From Apostichopus japonicus (taxonomy: Eukaryota; Echinodermata; Holothuroidea; Aspidochirotida; Stichopodidae), in contig NC_092575.1 in the NCBI RefSeq assembly GCF_037975245.1, forward strand, positions 16,135,310 to 16,199,309: a DNA stretch of 64,000 nucleotides, given 5' to 3'. Positions within the stretch are counted from its first letter, which is position 1. Each line of letters starts with the position of its first letter. Position numbers and translations under genes: made by a program. Below the pieces are notes generated by a model. That model ran no database searches. It was not told the DNA's origin and saw only the letters and a list, made by a program, of their open reading frames with translations. Of the stretch, positions 35,811 to 50,932 are shown piece by piece.

Positions 35811-38800
35811 GTATAGATAATATGCCTAGAAGTGAAGTACACATTAATACGTGCTAATATATATTTCATGTTATTATCTTACTCACTGCAGAACAAATTA
35901 CAACGTTTAATATTTTTTGGCCATTTCATGCTTATATACTTACCCGTTTACTTACCTGAAATTATCAACGATATTTTTCTTCTTTTTGTCGATCTAGATG
36001 TCTTACTAATAATTTAATAATAATAATCGTTATTGTCAGAGGCAAAATATCATATATGATATAAATATACTTTGTCGAATGTTTTTTTTTCTTTGTAAGT
36101 TCATTTTGATATCCAGTAACGTGTAAAATCCTGAGTCTATACGTGCATAGCGTGTGTTATATGCATACGTACATGGAAGACAACAATACTTGCTAGATAA
36201 CACATGTCAATCACCTCCATAACCTTTCATTTTCCGGAATTTGAGAGGTGCTATCCACAGAAAATCCTCGATTATTCGAATCCATATGTATATTTTATCA
36301 TTCTTTTTAACTTTCAGTTTTGTACAAAGCACCTCTCAAGCAACATTTGAAATATTTTACAGATCCTCACACAAACACTTCACTTAATAGTTAATACTAT
36401 GCAAATGTGACTGGTCTTTAAAGATCAAAATGAGAGAGGAAAAAAAATGCCATAAACTTGAGGTACTCTAATGTGATATTTAAAACATGTATAGGTTTAA
36501 TTTAGTAGGATAGGCCCCGTATGTAGAATCGTCGTCAACGCTTTAATGAAATGCCTACGCAGTCATTTGACGACGCCGACAAACCAAACTATAGCTTCAC
36601 AGCCTTTTACAGAGGGAATTATTTATCCTCTGTTGACTTTGTTCAAAAGTCAGTGCGGTCACCTGCAGTTAGTATACTTACCGTGCCGCCCTGTCTCCTA
36701 TATAGCCCGCCATTAACCTTAAGCATTACTTACCGTTGTTTAACTAACTTACGTAGAGTATAATTAATTCCAACCTAAGGCAATCCTACTAATATACGAA
36801 CACTTACTAAGATGTTCACGGTAGATCTTCTGTTAAGAGGGGAAAAAATTGGGCAGTTTTTTTCTTCCTTGTTTGTCTTTTCATTCAGTTTCCTGAGGAA
36901 TTACCATTGATCAGTACCCACATGCACGTTTAAAGTTTTCTAATAGGTCGGTTGGGTTAATTAAGCAAACGGTCGATGGCCTCTAAGCTGAAAAATATAG
37001 AGGTTAATAAGCATAACCAGGGGCAGTTTAAATGGGCTAGAATTATTTAAGACCTGGGTGTATATATATAGCTTTCCATCAATTCTTGGGAACAAAATCC
37101 TTTGCCTATATAGTAACTTCTTTTCAAACCCTGCAAGGTTCGTGTAACTACTGTTTAATCTGAGAAATATTATAACTGCTTATATTCTTGTTTAGATATG
37201 GTATATAAAATGTAAATGTAAAATGGAGGTCGGCCAGTAATATTCAGTTTGCGATTATCTTTCCGTTACACACATGCATACATGCAGAGAGAGAGACGCT
37301 TAATCACATGATGTAGGCAAATCGATCTTGCGAGCCACAGAAATGATGTATCTAATTTGGGGGACGCAACATGTATGGGATATGTACCAACCTTCATGAC
37401 AAACGGAAATATTGTACATTATATATCGAAACTGAACGAACAGAAAGTTCTGTAGGTACATCGGTTCTGTTATGTTGAAAAAATGATACTATAACAAGCA
37501 CGTTCAGTATATATGTATAAATTCCCCAACGTCTTATGTTTTGCCTTTCAGTTATTCAATAAATTAGTTGTTTCAGTTGATTTATCGTTGGTTAAACCTG
37601 CTCCGATATTATTGGGTTCCGTGTGCCACATTAATAACTTTGTTGTTGTTGTTGACAACCTTTTAACGACGCAGCAGAAAATTTGCGTACGGAGTGCACT
37701 TTGCCCACCACTTGTTGGATAGGCTAGAAGAAGAAAGTGAACAAATTGTCAAATATATCACACTTAATATTCCTGCAAAATTTACCATTATGCGACGGGT
37801 ATCTCACTGTTGCCTATCAGTGTTCTTCGTGCTAGCCTACCATACGATCTGATCGTTAGGCTTCGATGCACATCGACTTACATATTACGTTTTCTCATGG
37901 AACGCCAAACGGCTGCTCTAAATCTGTTTTTCTCAACAGCATATATAACATAGACTGATACGTAGAATGTGTGCGATGGTATATACCGCTGTACCACAGT
38001 AACACACCAGTAATGATTTACTATCAGTTATATATACACATATATCTCTCATACGATAAAGACACATACCCCAGAACATCTTTCTTTTCTGATGACTCTT
38101 TTGGCGTTCCATAATTTATATTATTATTCATTCTAGTCCCATTCGTTTGATGTTACTCTCACATCTCAGGGAGTTATTGCCGATAACAGTTCCCTGCACA
38201 TCCAAAAAACATCATGGAAGCTGCTATCTGGATTAACTATACATTTATTTTCAAGAGGTATATTTTTATCGGCCATTCACAAATATTTACCTTCAATTTA
38301 TCATGTCTTTATGTCCTCAAAACGTTCATCATGACAGACCACTAGCGCAAATATTCATCTCGATTATTGAAACAGAAATGTCATGAAGTATCATGTAATG
38401 GTCTCTGAGGTACAGGTTTGATCTCAAAGACAGTAATATGACTAGTAACGTTTACTTAAACGGTATATATAGGATATGTAAAACTCACCACTTGAAATGA
38501 GAACAAAATAGATTAAATACATAGATGTAAATGAAGTGATAGTTGACGGCTAAAGAAAGGTGAATGAACGACAAAAAGGACAATTTCTTCGTCACCACTG
38601 GAATATATTTCCCCTTTCTTTGACAGAATAATGTGATATGCTTGCTACTTTCCGGGCTGTGACACATTCAGATATGAATCGTCACGTGATGTGTTAAACT
38701 TGTTACATTATGTGATCTTATTTCAGCGAATACTTTCGTCTTGGCGGGACAACCTTTTTTAAGACAATAATGAAATCTTTGTAGACGCAAATCATTGTTT

Positions 38801-39921
38801 AAGTTAGTGTTGACCCGATTCTGTTTCAAATTTTGTTTTCAAAAAGTAACTTAAAAGCTGGAAGCACCTCCCGGATGAAAATACTAATTAATTATCATGC
38901 AGTCAATAAGGTAATGGGGTGTATCCCCAAGCCCCAATCATTGGTTGATTGTAATTGTTGTAAATCGTAACTCAGTTTATGGTTTTATTTACGGTATATT
39001 TACGGTTTATTTACAGTTTAACGACTTTCGGGAATAATGAACGTAATGAGTTAAACAGGTGATTCTTTTTAACTTATCATCTATGCAGCTTTATTCTTGA
39101 TTACTTATGAATTGATTATCAATAAAAGCCGATAATGGATAAGATGAAATGAAATGTTATAAGCATTGTTTCACATCTTTAAAAGTATATTGTATCTATA
39201 GAGTTCATTTTCAGTTATTCGTGTAAATTTCTCTGTTTTCAAGAAAGAATTCTAGGATGTCTTAAACCTTGTCTAACCCTTTAAATTGTTAAACGTGTTC
39301 GCTATTGTTGTTAATTAATCTATTTTCAGTATAACACTGCATACAAACAAAGCAGTTCCTCCAAGATTAAAAGCATTCTTAAGAAATCGGGTATATTCTG
39401 TCTTTTACTCCTACTATATCCTTGAACGATTCCTCTTGAATTACCACTTGAAAAAAACTACGTTTTACCTATTACAAGATGGTCACTATAGCCTGATGCT
39501 AGCCTCACAGTACCTCAGAAAAGGTTGGAGTTTCTTCTCTCGCTCTTTTGAGAACACGAAAGGAATTACAAAAGGAATCCGGAGTAACTATTTCCACAAA
39601 AAAAATCAAATTATGCACTTTAGATTTGGATAGCTACTGACAAGGAAGGAGCTCGTTATGTATACTGTGAGAGCGGACATCAGGATCAGTAAGATAACAA
39701 AATGAAGAGTAACAAAAAAAAGATGGCCAGCGTGTCATCATTATCCCAGGGGACCGAGTTGGCTGTCGACGCCTCTGAGTTTAGACAATTCGGTGTATGA
39801 TTTAACGATTGACATTAACAGACAAAAAAATTATAAAGTATAAAAGTATGTTAATTTTAGTCTTACCGATAACTTCAGTCTGTTTGTTATAGACCCAGAC
39901 ATAAATACACTTCACGACTTG
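35811..39921. other. Intergenic DNA, nothing recognised
   Basis: AT-rich, with no protein-like frame longer than chance and no clear repeat. Short frames at 36551-36763 and 37513-37722 show no recognisable motif. Confidence 0.5.
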
Positions 39922-40292
39922 TTAAAGAGGCCATGACATGAAAAATCCAACTAATCGAGAGTAACTTCCTCTGAATCTATGCGAAAATCTATGTTCAAAA
40001 CTATTTTTTTCACCTTCAAAACCTCAAGGACTAATTAGAAATTAACGTTTTAATATTCGCATCCGAAAAAAAGAACTCTGCAAAATGGTCATATGACGTC
40101 ATGAGATTAGGAACAATTTCGGGCGAACGAATTTTTCAAGCCCCGAAAAGGGTCAATTAATTCTCTATTTTCGACTGGGAAAAAAAAATCAAGATTTTAA
40201 CTGGCAGAATGGTTGATATATGTTCTAAAGAACATGCTTAGATGGATCCCAAAAAGATTGGACGTTAAAATTTTCGTGTCATTGCCACTTTA
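39922..40292 (+). mobile_element. 371-bp TTAA MITE, family B
   Basis: Left tip TTAAAGAGGCCATGACATGA. The right tip, read inward, is TTAAAGTGGCAATGACACGA followed by AAAT. These are inverted tips with few mismatches, both starting at TTAA. TGACGTCA lies near the middle (40094-40101). No coding capacity. Confidence 0.8.
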
Positions 40293-41293
40293 AGAATGAA
40301 ATTGATCCCACGAAAGTGCATGAGCAGAGATATGGATTTTTCTTCTTATTGAAAAGTGGTTACGAAACTATACGTACAGTGATGTCAAGAGTCAGATCAA
40401 GGATTTCAGGGCTAATTATGTCAACTTTTGTTTGAAGTCTTCAGTTTCTTTAGGTGAGTATACCTTATCCATTATTCCCTGGGCCTCTAATTAACCTCGG
40501 GCCCGGGGCAGTGGCCGTTTGATCGCTTACCTGTCCCCAGGGCTGACTACAATAAAGAAGCTATACAGAGTTGGACAGTTGAATAGTAGAAAAACGTTCC
40601 TCTCGTGATAATAACATATTCTATCATTCACAGGATAAATTCGATAATATTCAAACACCACGCCAAAACCATAAGGTATGTTTACCCTCCCTCTTTCTTA
40701 ACAAAATCCAAAGGACACTGAAATCAATTGAAGCTAATTGGTGAATAAAAGACGCCGAGGATTGTATTTCGCAGACCGTAACCCCGCGTGCATTGACCAC
40801 AATTAAATAAAAAGACATCTTGGCGGCCAATTAGGAGGAATCGGCGCTCGATAAAGTTAAAAGCGTTATTGTGTTACCTATTGGTTTGCTTTAGGGATAT
40901 TTTTCACTATTGCCAGTTGATCGACACGTCAATATATATTGTTCACTTCCAGCAACAACAACAACAAAAAACAGAACATTTTCATGGGGTTTCAAAAACA
41001 AATATTGAAGATATCTCTCAAGACTTGTACATTTTTAGTAAAAACTGTCAACAAATCACATAACTTATAACCTTTGTTGGAAAGTACGACCGCTCATTAG
41101 TGCGATGGAACGACAAAAAATACATTTCAAAACAACACATCAACAAGACAAAAGAACAGTGTTTTGTCACCTGTAAGCTGCCGTAAGCTTAATTCCAGTT
41201 CCAGAAAAACAAAAGTTCATTCTGTATCTGTAATTATATTCACTAGAGACTGAGGCTAAGTGATATTTTGAGAGATACAGACAAAGAGAATTG

Positions 41294-41306
41294 CATATAT
41301 ATATAA

Positions 41307-41372
<66 letters not shown>

Positions 41373-41394
41373 GTATATATATATATATATATTT
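41294..41394. repeat. (AT)n microsatellite
   Basis: Interrupted only by two AAATG breaks, followed by a T-rich stretch. The Tyr/Ile frames across it are artefacts. Confidence 0.95.
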
Positions 41395-42459
41395 TTTTTT
41401 TTATTTTTTTTATTTTTATTTTTATTTTTTTGGAAGTTGTTAATAATGATTTTATATATATATTTGTTTTAACGGATTTAATTTCACAACATTGCACTAT
41501 AACGAACTAATCATGATAGAGTTTACAATCTTAAAACACTGAAGTATAAGTATGATCTACATTCTTTAACTAAACATTTCGATTTCTCATCAGGGAACTC
41601 TTTTCGTCTGTTTATGTTCTCATCAAGAAGCTCTAAAGGTTATTATTCCACCGTGTTTTATTAGGTTATAACATCACCTGATGAAAACAACCATAGTCAG
41701 TGTCTTATTTAAAGGTAGGAGAGATTTATGTCAAGCCTTTACTTATACGAATCCTTGTATATGCTTCCCTGTCTCTGGAGAAATCAATACGAGGAATAAT
41801 TTCTCGAAGAAGCCATCAATGTCGTAAAAGACACCCCCCTTTTCTTATTATTTGATGGTATACTGCCGTCCATAACTTGTCAATTATCTAGGCCGATGAA
41901 AGTTTTGATGATATTTGAAATATAGCGGGACGAAGGTTTCGCTTTGCAAAGTTAACACGAAAACTAATATGTAAATTAAAGATTTACAAGACGACGAATG
42001 ACGTCACAAACTGAACGAGTTCTGCTGTAGAAGTTGTTTGATATTCTAATCAGTTATTGCTCTGCTCATACCTTACTTTAAATAATATGTGGAATATTTA
42101 TAAAGTAATTGCGTCCCAAATTTCGGATTTGCCCCCCCCCCCCTCCACCCTTCTTTCTATATTTACATTATGATGCACGACATAGTCTGTAGGTATTGGA
42201 TTAATACTTACCTATATATTATGGGAATAAAATAGACCCGACAATATAGTTACAAGGAATTGCATACTCTTAACATTTTGTTAATTGAGAAAGAATAAAA
42301 CTTCATCTAAAAAATCCTGAATAACGCATAACTCGCTGCATTTTCTTCAATGCGAGAGATTTTAGGATCATTTTCAGGATTCTCCATAAATCCTCCGAGA
42401 ATTTGTAAACATACCCATTTTAATTTTTCTTAATCAATTCGTGGAAAGGACACAAAAGA

Positions 42460-42614
<155 letters not shown>

Positions 42615-45600
42615 CAATCTATATAGGCAATCTATATATAGGCAATCTACATACACGTGTACAGCTATTATTTCTCTTGTTTTTTGTTTATTTGAAATGT
42701 GTTTAGAAAGATAACCAGTATTACACATCACATACATCCATCGTTTTTAGTAATTTTTACCCTTTGCTTCCCACGACACGCACACATGTTACACACGCAC
42801 ACACACAAACATAAACAGAATGACTATTGTGATTTGTGATTAATCTGAAAATACCAAAAGATTCGTTCTATTTTCAAATTATTTACAGGATTATCTCCAC
42901 GCTATAGATCTTTAATCAGAGGCCTTTACTTTCTTTTTCCTTTCGGTCGTAAAAACACCTTTCAATAAAACAAGGGAAGAAAAAGTAGATTGATGTATTT
43001 TGCCGGCTTCATCTGTCAAAGTAGACATGAAACTGAATTAGACGACGAGGTGCAAGAAAAGGTATGATACCCATTGGAATTCAGAGTGGAATCGGAATTA
43101 ATATCATGGAGTATAGGCCTAAATATAGTGGAACTTGAAAAATGCAAAATTACACAAATTTCATTAACCTGAGATTATTTTCAAGGTCCCTTTTCTACTT
43201 CAGAAATCTGCAAACAAAACTATACTTGGCTTTGATAATACTTTTTATTCTACTATACATTCAGAATGGCAATTTGTGTTGTATTTTCCTAGGTTAAATA
43301 TGTTATTGGCAACGTTCATACATGCAGGGCCTGCTAACTTTCAGATACACATTCATCATATACGTTAGGGAGACGTTCAAGAGATATTAAAACCTTATGT
43401 GGACAAAATGCTGTAACGCTTAACAGGGTGATCTGATTTCAAGATATTGCTTAGGACAACCTTGCCCCAAAACGAGTGGCTTCCATTTTGGAAACAAATG
43501 GAGTGGAATTCTCGAGAACATCTTTTAACAAAATAGCTTTGTATCAAAACATAATAATTGTGTTTTTGAATATTTGAATTTTCGAAAGGTTAAAATATAC
43601 ATATTAAATGAGAGGACCGTTGATTGGTCCTGGAGATACAATTTAAGAAAATAATTTGCTTCGGCGTAGCCAGTGCTCTAACCGCGACCAGACTAGATTC
43701 ATCCCTTCATTATCTCACATATTCGACGACATGTATGTGCTATAGGGCAGATGTATTGGTTGGAGCAATAAGCCACAGGAGAACACCAAAAAGTCCCCTA
43801 TACCTTATACTTGAGCAATGTGCTAAGTATGCCGAAATTGTATAGTACCGGTACACAAGCCTTTACGGCTCAAACGCTCGCAAACTCGATTAGTGTATAG
43901 GCCTACAATTGATTTGGAATGATCTTTTCGCTGGCCAGACTGAAATCTTTTCGCGGGCGGTCCAATGAGCAAGCACCCATGTGCTTTATATGGGAGTTTG
44001 TATGTATATGCCACATCAACCTTGTCTTGTTGCCGGTGTATCTGAATTTACATCACACGTTATTTTTGGAACGTGGAGTAGAAAAAAAGGGGAAAGTTGA
44101 AAGATGGAGATATCTCATCTACTCCCTGCAGCTAGTTTAGGATAAAATGGGGGGAAAGAGGAAAACCAAATAGGACATATGCTATAGCATTTTCGCCATT
44201 GCAAGAAGCGACGTCGTATTGCAAATCAATTTTGTTTCGCTCGATAAAGCTGGAGCAGAACTTCCGCTGCAACAGCAAAGGACATGCAAGACAACAGGTT
44301 ACTTAACCACAGTTTGAAGAGAAATAAGGGAAAGCTTTCAACTCGAAGGCGAACTGGCCGCGGGGAGACGACGAAAAGGGAAAATAATAAAATCACGGCC
44401 TCTTGTATCGTTACAATTTGACTTTCTTTATCTCAAGGGGGAAGGAAGAGTTTGTTTGAGTGGTTACCAGAGAGAATATGTACTGCGTGACTTCCATGGT
44501 AAATGTAAGAATGCTCAAACCTTAATATCTAAGAGATGCGTTACAAGATATTTTAAGAGAAAACCAGCCATGAAGGTCTGTTATAGGAACTTCAACGCCG
44601 TCTACGCTATATGTACGATACGACACGATAGGATACGATAAAATAAGAGAAGATATACGTGAAACAAAATCTGTGTTCACACACTAAATGCATCCCATAA
44701 ATTTATTCGGTAAATGGATCGACGGCTTCGTCGGGAAATAATTTTGTTGTTTCCTCTCTCGCAAACAACAGTCTTGTTGTAGAGTACATAGGCCTATACT
44801 TCACACAGCGATACTATATATAAGGCATCATGTCGGCAACGGTATATGTGTATTTAACACCTTTGATGAAATTGAACTAGTTACCGTCGCTTTGCTTTAT
44901 ACAAGGGCCAAGGCTTGTGAAATCGAATAACGCTATTGGTATATACTATACTGTAGAAGAAGAAGAACATATAGGCCTAATATCAAAGTATACTAGAACT
45001 TGGCATTTGCATATGGGCATTTAATTCATGCTCAGTAGCATGATTTGATTGGGCAACCCAAAAAATATTGCAGTCCGACACATTTTTCGTACAACGGAAA
45101 TCGTTCATCGTATCGTCCATCGTATCAATGGTATAGTGGGAATGATCTTTTATAATAACACAATTTCAACTTTATTTGATCATATCGTGTCGTGTCCGTA
45201 TCGTTCGAAGTGAGAACGGGCTTTAACTTAACAATGGAATATCATGAGATGCTTGCTATAGACAGTACATCATATATAAGCAATCGCTAAACAGGTATTG
45301 GACTCATAGTCACAGTTGAGAATTATCAGTTGGAGTTGCATGTATAAACATTTACATCACAAATGTTGCAAATGATTTAAAACAAAAAATCCACTTAGCA
45401 ATTGAGATAAATCTACTCAATAGATTAGATATTGCTACAAGGGATTGATATTATATACAGTGATGCTTAATTTAACAGAACAGCCACCTCAATAATCGCA
45501 TAATTTTCTTCGGTTCTCAAAAAATCGGTTTCGGATTCGTTTCAAGTTTAAAATGTTTACATCGCTGTTTAAAATGGAAATTGACTAGAGTCAAAACGTA

Positions 45601-46059
45601 TGACCTAATTTGTTTCTGAAATTTTAGCATCAAATTACATGAAAATAATGGTTATGAAATTCAACTTGAAGACGCTGCTATTTGTGCGCAAAGGAACATT
45701 TCCATTTCCATATATCAAGTTGCTTTGTCGACATGAATTAATGAGGACGATATTATATAGGCCTATAGCTTTGAGAATCTCGATGTAATAAGAGCTTCTT
45801 CAAAAGGCAAACATTATTTTCAAAGATTTCTAAATGTGACGTACATGATAGCGCTAAGCAAATAATCCCAAACCCCACCCCCCATCCATCCCCCCCCGGC
45901 CAAAAACAAAAATCGTATTTCATGAATTGTTACTGCCTGAATTGATCTTTCCCATGCATGAACAAGATAAATAACCTGCAAGCAAGTCTGAAGTTAGCAA
46001 ACAGTTTTCATCGTCATATTCACCATGGTATTTTGGGATCTATGGAACTTAATATGGAG

Positions 46060-46820
46060 ATCTGGACATTTAATCAAATGGGAATATAAATGGAAGGGCA
46101 AAATTTTTAAACTTTCTTATTGAATGAGAGTATGTCCACCTATGTTATTAAAATTTAAAAATGAAAGTAATAACTTGATTGCCTTGCTGGAACACCAGCA
46201 GTGGAACCTCAATGCCCAGAGATATATGAGGCTCTGTACAGTTTGTGGGTATATTCAAATGAATGACGCCAGGTTGAACTTTTTAATGAAAAAATGAAGA
46301 GCAATTCCACTTGGATGTTTTATCGAAGGAAAGTATAAATGCAAGGATTCATGTTTAGACGTTCTTATTGCAAGAACGTTTGTCCACCTATATGTTTAAC
46401 TGATTAAAGCCGGAGTAATAACTTCATTGATTGCTCAGCAGTAGCAGGGGAACCTCAATGCCCAGAGATAAATGAGGCACTTTACAGGTGTGGGTAAGTT
46501 CAAACGGACGACGCCAGGTTGAACTTTTAATTGAACTCTCAAGAGTATTAAAAGTTGAAGCTATTGTACCTCGATGTTTCATCGACGGGAATTGTAAATG
46601 CAAGGATTCATGTTTGAACGAGAGAATGTTAGCAAAGACGAGTTAATTACTTTATTGTCTTGCCAAATATGGTAACAGAGAATCTTCATAGCCAGGGGAT
46701 ATAAATGAGGCACACTACGGTTGTAGGCAGATCAACATGGGCGACGCCATATTGAACTTTCAAATGAACTATCATAAGCGATATGAATTGTCACAATTTT
46801 CTCGACATTATTCGTGGACG
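46060..46820. repeat. Degenerate tandem array, about 250 bp per unit, three units
   Basis: Landmarks recur in order. GGGAATATAAATGG (46080), GGAAAGTATAAATGCAAGG (46327) and GGGAATTGTAAATGCAAGG (46587) are one set. AACCTCAATGCCCAGAGATA occurs near 46205 and 46450, with a worn form near 46680. GACGCCAGGTTGAACTTTT occurs near 46265 and 46510, with a worn form near 46745. A hairpin ACGTTCTT/AAGAACGT lies at 46359-46379 in the middle unit. It is clearly a repeat and not coding. Confidence 0.75.
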
Positions 46821-47480
46821 ATATTATATAGCAGTTGATCATTTTCATACGGAATTTAGTGCTGATTTGTAATTCAAAAGAAGGAAAAAATTGATTGTCA
46901 AGAATTATTTATATGCATAGTGGCATAACCTATGATATTATCAAAGCAAATACCAACAGAGACCACTGCTGCATGACATGCAATGGTCTTTCACAAGACA
47001 AAAAAATGCTCAAGTATACTCTTAAAGGCAAATATTTTCATCGATATGTTTCCAAATGATATACAGTTGGTCTTGTAGCAATTTGATTCAGAGAGATCTG
47101 GTAATTCAATAAAAAAGAGAATCAATTAATATATGACTTTCTCCAAGATATTATGATTGTCCTCTGGTTGTGGATATGTATGATAGTGGTAGAACTACAG
47201 AAGACCCTTCGGACAGCCTTGCCAACGATTAAAATTTGACTTTAATCACTAATTAATTTATTTCATTTTCTATTCTGTCATTGAGATATTATGCTACTAC
47301 CAAGTCGTTGCGTTGAAAAAGCAGAGCTTAAATCTCCCGTGGGTATAAAACTCCATTACTTCACGGTCTCCAAAAATGATCATTGGTTGAATGAGGTCAA
47401 GGGGACAATAAATGGCATATTATCAGCATATAAACGTAGAAGATTGTAAATGGAGATAGTCAAAGGATATATAAGATACG

Positions 47481-47483
<3 letters not shown>

Positions 47484-47516
<33 letters not shown>

Positions 47517-47532
47517 TAGTTATATATATATA

Positions 47533-47600
<68 letters not shown>
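47484..47600. repeat. (AT)n microsatellite
   Basis: Long (AT)n, broken by TAGTTATAGTT near 47511. Confidence 0.95.
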
Positions 47601-47604
<4 letters not shown>

Positions 47605-49691
47605 TTAATTGCATAAAGTGAGTCACGGTACGAATCTAGATAGCATCTTTCATAAGAGCCCCTTTGCTATACACCATCGATGTGGGACTCATCCCTTATA
47701 CAGCGAATAATTTCGCCAAAACAACTGGTATGTCTTTCCTTTAAGTCTCTATCCTTTAACAAAACCATATGTTCTCGGAAATATCTTTTCTTACTCAAAG
47801 ATAGAGAAAATAGAAATTACCATCCAAAATATTTTCGTGTCGTTCAAAAATATTATATTATGATATGCATTTTTTTAGTTTACTATGCACCTGCTAACTT
47901 TGTAAATTTGCATAAACTGAACTCATTTAGAGATGTTTTTCATGAATAATTCACAAGTATAGAAGGTAGCCCTGATGTGTGATGAATTTCACTCAAGTTT
48001 CAGTTTATCCTTTTGAAAGAACCCCCGAGATAAAAGACTAAACAAATTATTCCAATTCCTCTACAACTGAGTTTCAATTTAACCAAGTTTAATATTCTAT
48101 CAGCAAAGAACACACGCAACAAATAAAACTTGCATATACCGTTTCTGTGTGACTTGAAAAGTGTTGTATTATTCGCCATTTTTAACGCAAACGCATCGAA
48201 CCTATCATTCGTGTCAAGAAAGTGAACTTCGCCTTCTAGTCCTAAAAAGCTAAGTTTTAATCGATTTGCTAAAGGAAGGGTGGCCCAAAGCCTCTTGAGA
48301 GATGGCTGGTACGCATGTTTGTGCGAAGAAATCAATTTTGGCTAAGAATCTTGACATGGCTTTAGGCTGGTGAAAAGAACGTTTTTAAAACATTCTGAAA
48401 TTAGTGTCGCATGTATGGGAAAGTGCTTCACAGTAAAGTGCAGTGCGTATGATGGCAAACTTGCACTTATATACATATATTCAATCCATAGAGATCTCAC
48501 CATATGCACTTATTTTCAAATCGACCTTATCCCAAAGAGAAGACAAGGAAATTTCTTTCACAGCAAATGCGAGTTAATTGAGTCTTTGACAGAAATGTTA
48601 CATATTTCGTGCACGTATAGTGAAAACATAAATAATTCCATTTCTTCAACATTATTCATAATGTTTTGGTATAATATTGACAGCGATATGACGAAATATC
48701 TATTATGTTAGTATCTGTATTACTAATAATGCAATGACATACACACGAACCATTGAGTGGATGATTTATAGTAGTGCAGCTCTCTGGTTTAAATGCACAT
48801 TTCGGGGAAGGTTTTTTTCTTAATATTCTCAGTTTCAGTATTCTCGTTAAAAACCTACAATTTGCTCAGAATTTCTTCATGATATGTTTGAGCAAAACTC
48901 AACAATTACAGAAAATAGAACTAAGAAAAAATTGCATCACGAGTAATGAAATTAGGTTAAGCAATTTTTACAAATGAAAATGAAATGAAAAATAAATTCA
49001 TTACATTTTGTGGGACACGATATTTCTGATGGTTAGTAAGAATTTTGCGCGAAAGGTCTAACAGCCCAATTTTATATGAAAAGTAAGTTTTATGCAAGCA
49101 TCTCACCACTTAAAGAATGATTCTACTCACGACAACCCCCCCCCCCCCCCATATCACCATCCTGAATCAATCTCGGTACATACACGAACTTAGTACAGGC
49201 CAAAATAAATTGTATAACCAAAGGCCTGGGTGCATTAAGGAGACACAGTTGGATCGAATTCAGTTTTAAGTAACATAACATGTGAGATAATGTACACTAA
49301 AGATTACCAATATGGCAACAAGGTCGTATTGTACTATTGAACTCCCTTCTGATTATGTTAAATTGCCTTTTCAATAACAAATGACCATTTTTTTGGTCAC
49401 ACTTTTATATTTTTCAATTACTGACAAGTACACGAAATCCTTTCCGTCTGAATTGAGTTTTTATTAAATATATCACTCGTTCTTGTATATGCCCTTCCCT
49501 TTAATATACCTACAGTTATGAGTTGTATGTCCGGTTTGTTGATTATAGATGACGTCAGAGAAATTTGATGTAAAAAGTTCAATCGAAGAGAAGAGTGAAA
49601 TTGATAGTATAAATACTAAAATAAAATAAAACTGTTAGCACATGTGCTTATCCACTAGAAAGCCTGTGTAATAGAATGTGTAAAAGTAAGT

Positions 49692-49730
49692 TGGCCTGAC
49701 GTTTCGATCCTAGCAGGATCTTCTTCAGAG
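49692..49730 (-). other. Hammerhead-like motif, probably from a retroelement
   Basis: On the minus strand CTGAAGA (49722-49728) is followed by a perfect 5-bp hairpin GATCC-TGCTA-GGATC (49706-49720) and GAAAC (49701-49705). This is the order of the hammerhead ribozyme core (CUGANGA, helix II, GAAA), though one extra A sits before helix II. Hammerheads are known in Penelope-like elements. No flanking reverse transcriptase was seen. It may simply be a conserved tip of a repeat. Confidence 0.35.
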
Positions 49731-50116
49731 GCTAAAAGTATAAATACTAGTTAGTGAGTATTGCACACTATTCGTAATCACATCCACTGTTTTATTTTGT
49801 TATACATATACAATATAAATACATGCATAAAACTATAAGGTCTTGAATAATTACCTTTTCAAATGATTCTTTCGTTGATAATTTTCTGATGTTCACGATC
49901 AGCACTCATAAATCTGTGGAAATAAACACATAATGCGTATGTTATTCTTAGGTGATTTTTATACAGAATTAAGAAAACCGAAAACAAAGGAAAAGTATTT
50001 CAAACAAATTTGTTTGCTTACTAAATGCCCTGTATAGACTATGTGGTTGATACTTTCCAACGTAAAAATTCCCCAAGAGACAAACGAACTCGACAGAACC
50101 CAGCAGTTCATAGGTA

Positions 50117-50119
<3 letters not shown>

Positions 50120-50164
<45 letters not shown>

Positions 50165-50176
50165 ATATATTATATG
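50120..50176. repeat. (AT)n microsatellite
   Basis: Short array with an internal TATTATAT break. Confidence 0.9.
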
Positions 50177-50897
50177 ATTATCTGTCCAGAGTTTCTAATA
50201 TACATACATACAAACCCGCAAACATACACACATACAGTTATTCGTGTGTGTACATATTCGAATATACATCCTCAAATCTGTAGCAACGATTTTACCATTT
50301 TGAGATTTTAAACTCTGCCCGAATAAGGAAGCCAAAATGGAAAACATAAATCCTCAGTTGGTTAACATTCGACTGAACGATCGTTCCCCTCTTGGTCTCT
50401 TCCTTCCATAGCGTTTCGATTTTTTCGGACATCTGAGTAATAATTTATTTCACTGGACACTTGTGTGTTTCCTTCTTTCCCTATCTGTATACTTTGATCA
50501 AAAGCGGTAAAATTAATTTCATCAGCGGCATATTCTCAAGCGGCGTGATTTCACAGGTCAATAAACTACTCATTCTAGTGTGAACAACTTTTGAAAGGGG
50601 AATAGCATGGAACAGCCTTTATTCTATCCGTTTGATTAAAACATTTTTTTCACACACCTTATATATGTATACTAAATATTTATTACTATATACAGAAACA
50701 CATTTTCACTCAAACGAAAAACGTTTGTACTTTTTTGCGCAGCATGATAAAGGCTTACTGGTATGACGTGTTTTGAAAACAGGTAAATATCCTTATTTTA
50801 TCTATAAACTGAAACCAATATTGCAACCGAGATCACGATGATAAGGTTATGTGAGGCTTCTTCTGCTTCTCAACACATGATGACAGAAATAGTTGAC

Positions 50898-50932
<35 letters not shown>

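Noticed and set aside
48000-48335. 111-codon minus-strand frame
   Set aside because: No recognised motif or domain, no splice or regulatory context, and length within chance for AT-rich DNA at this scale. Left as unknown.
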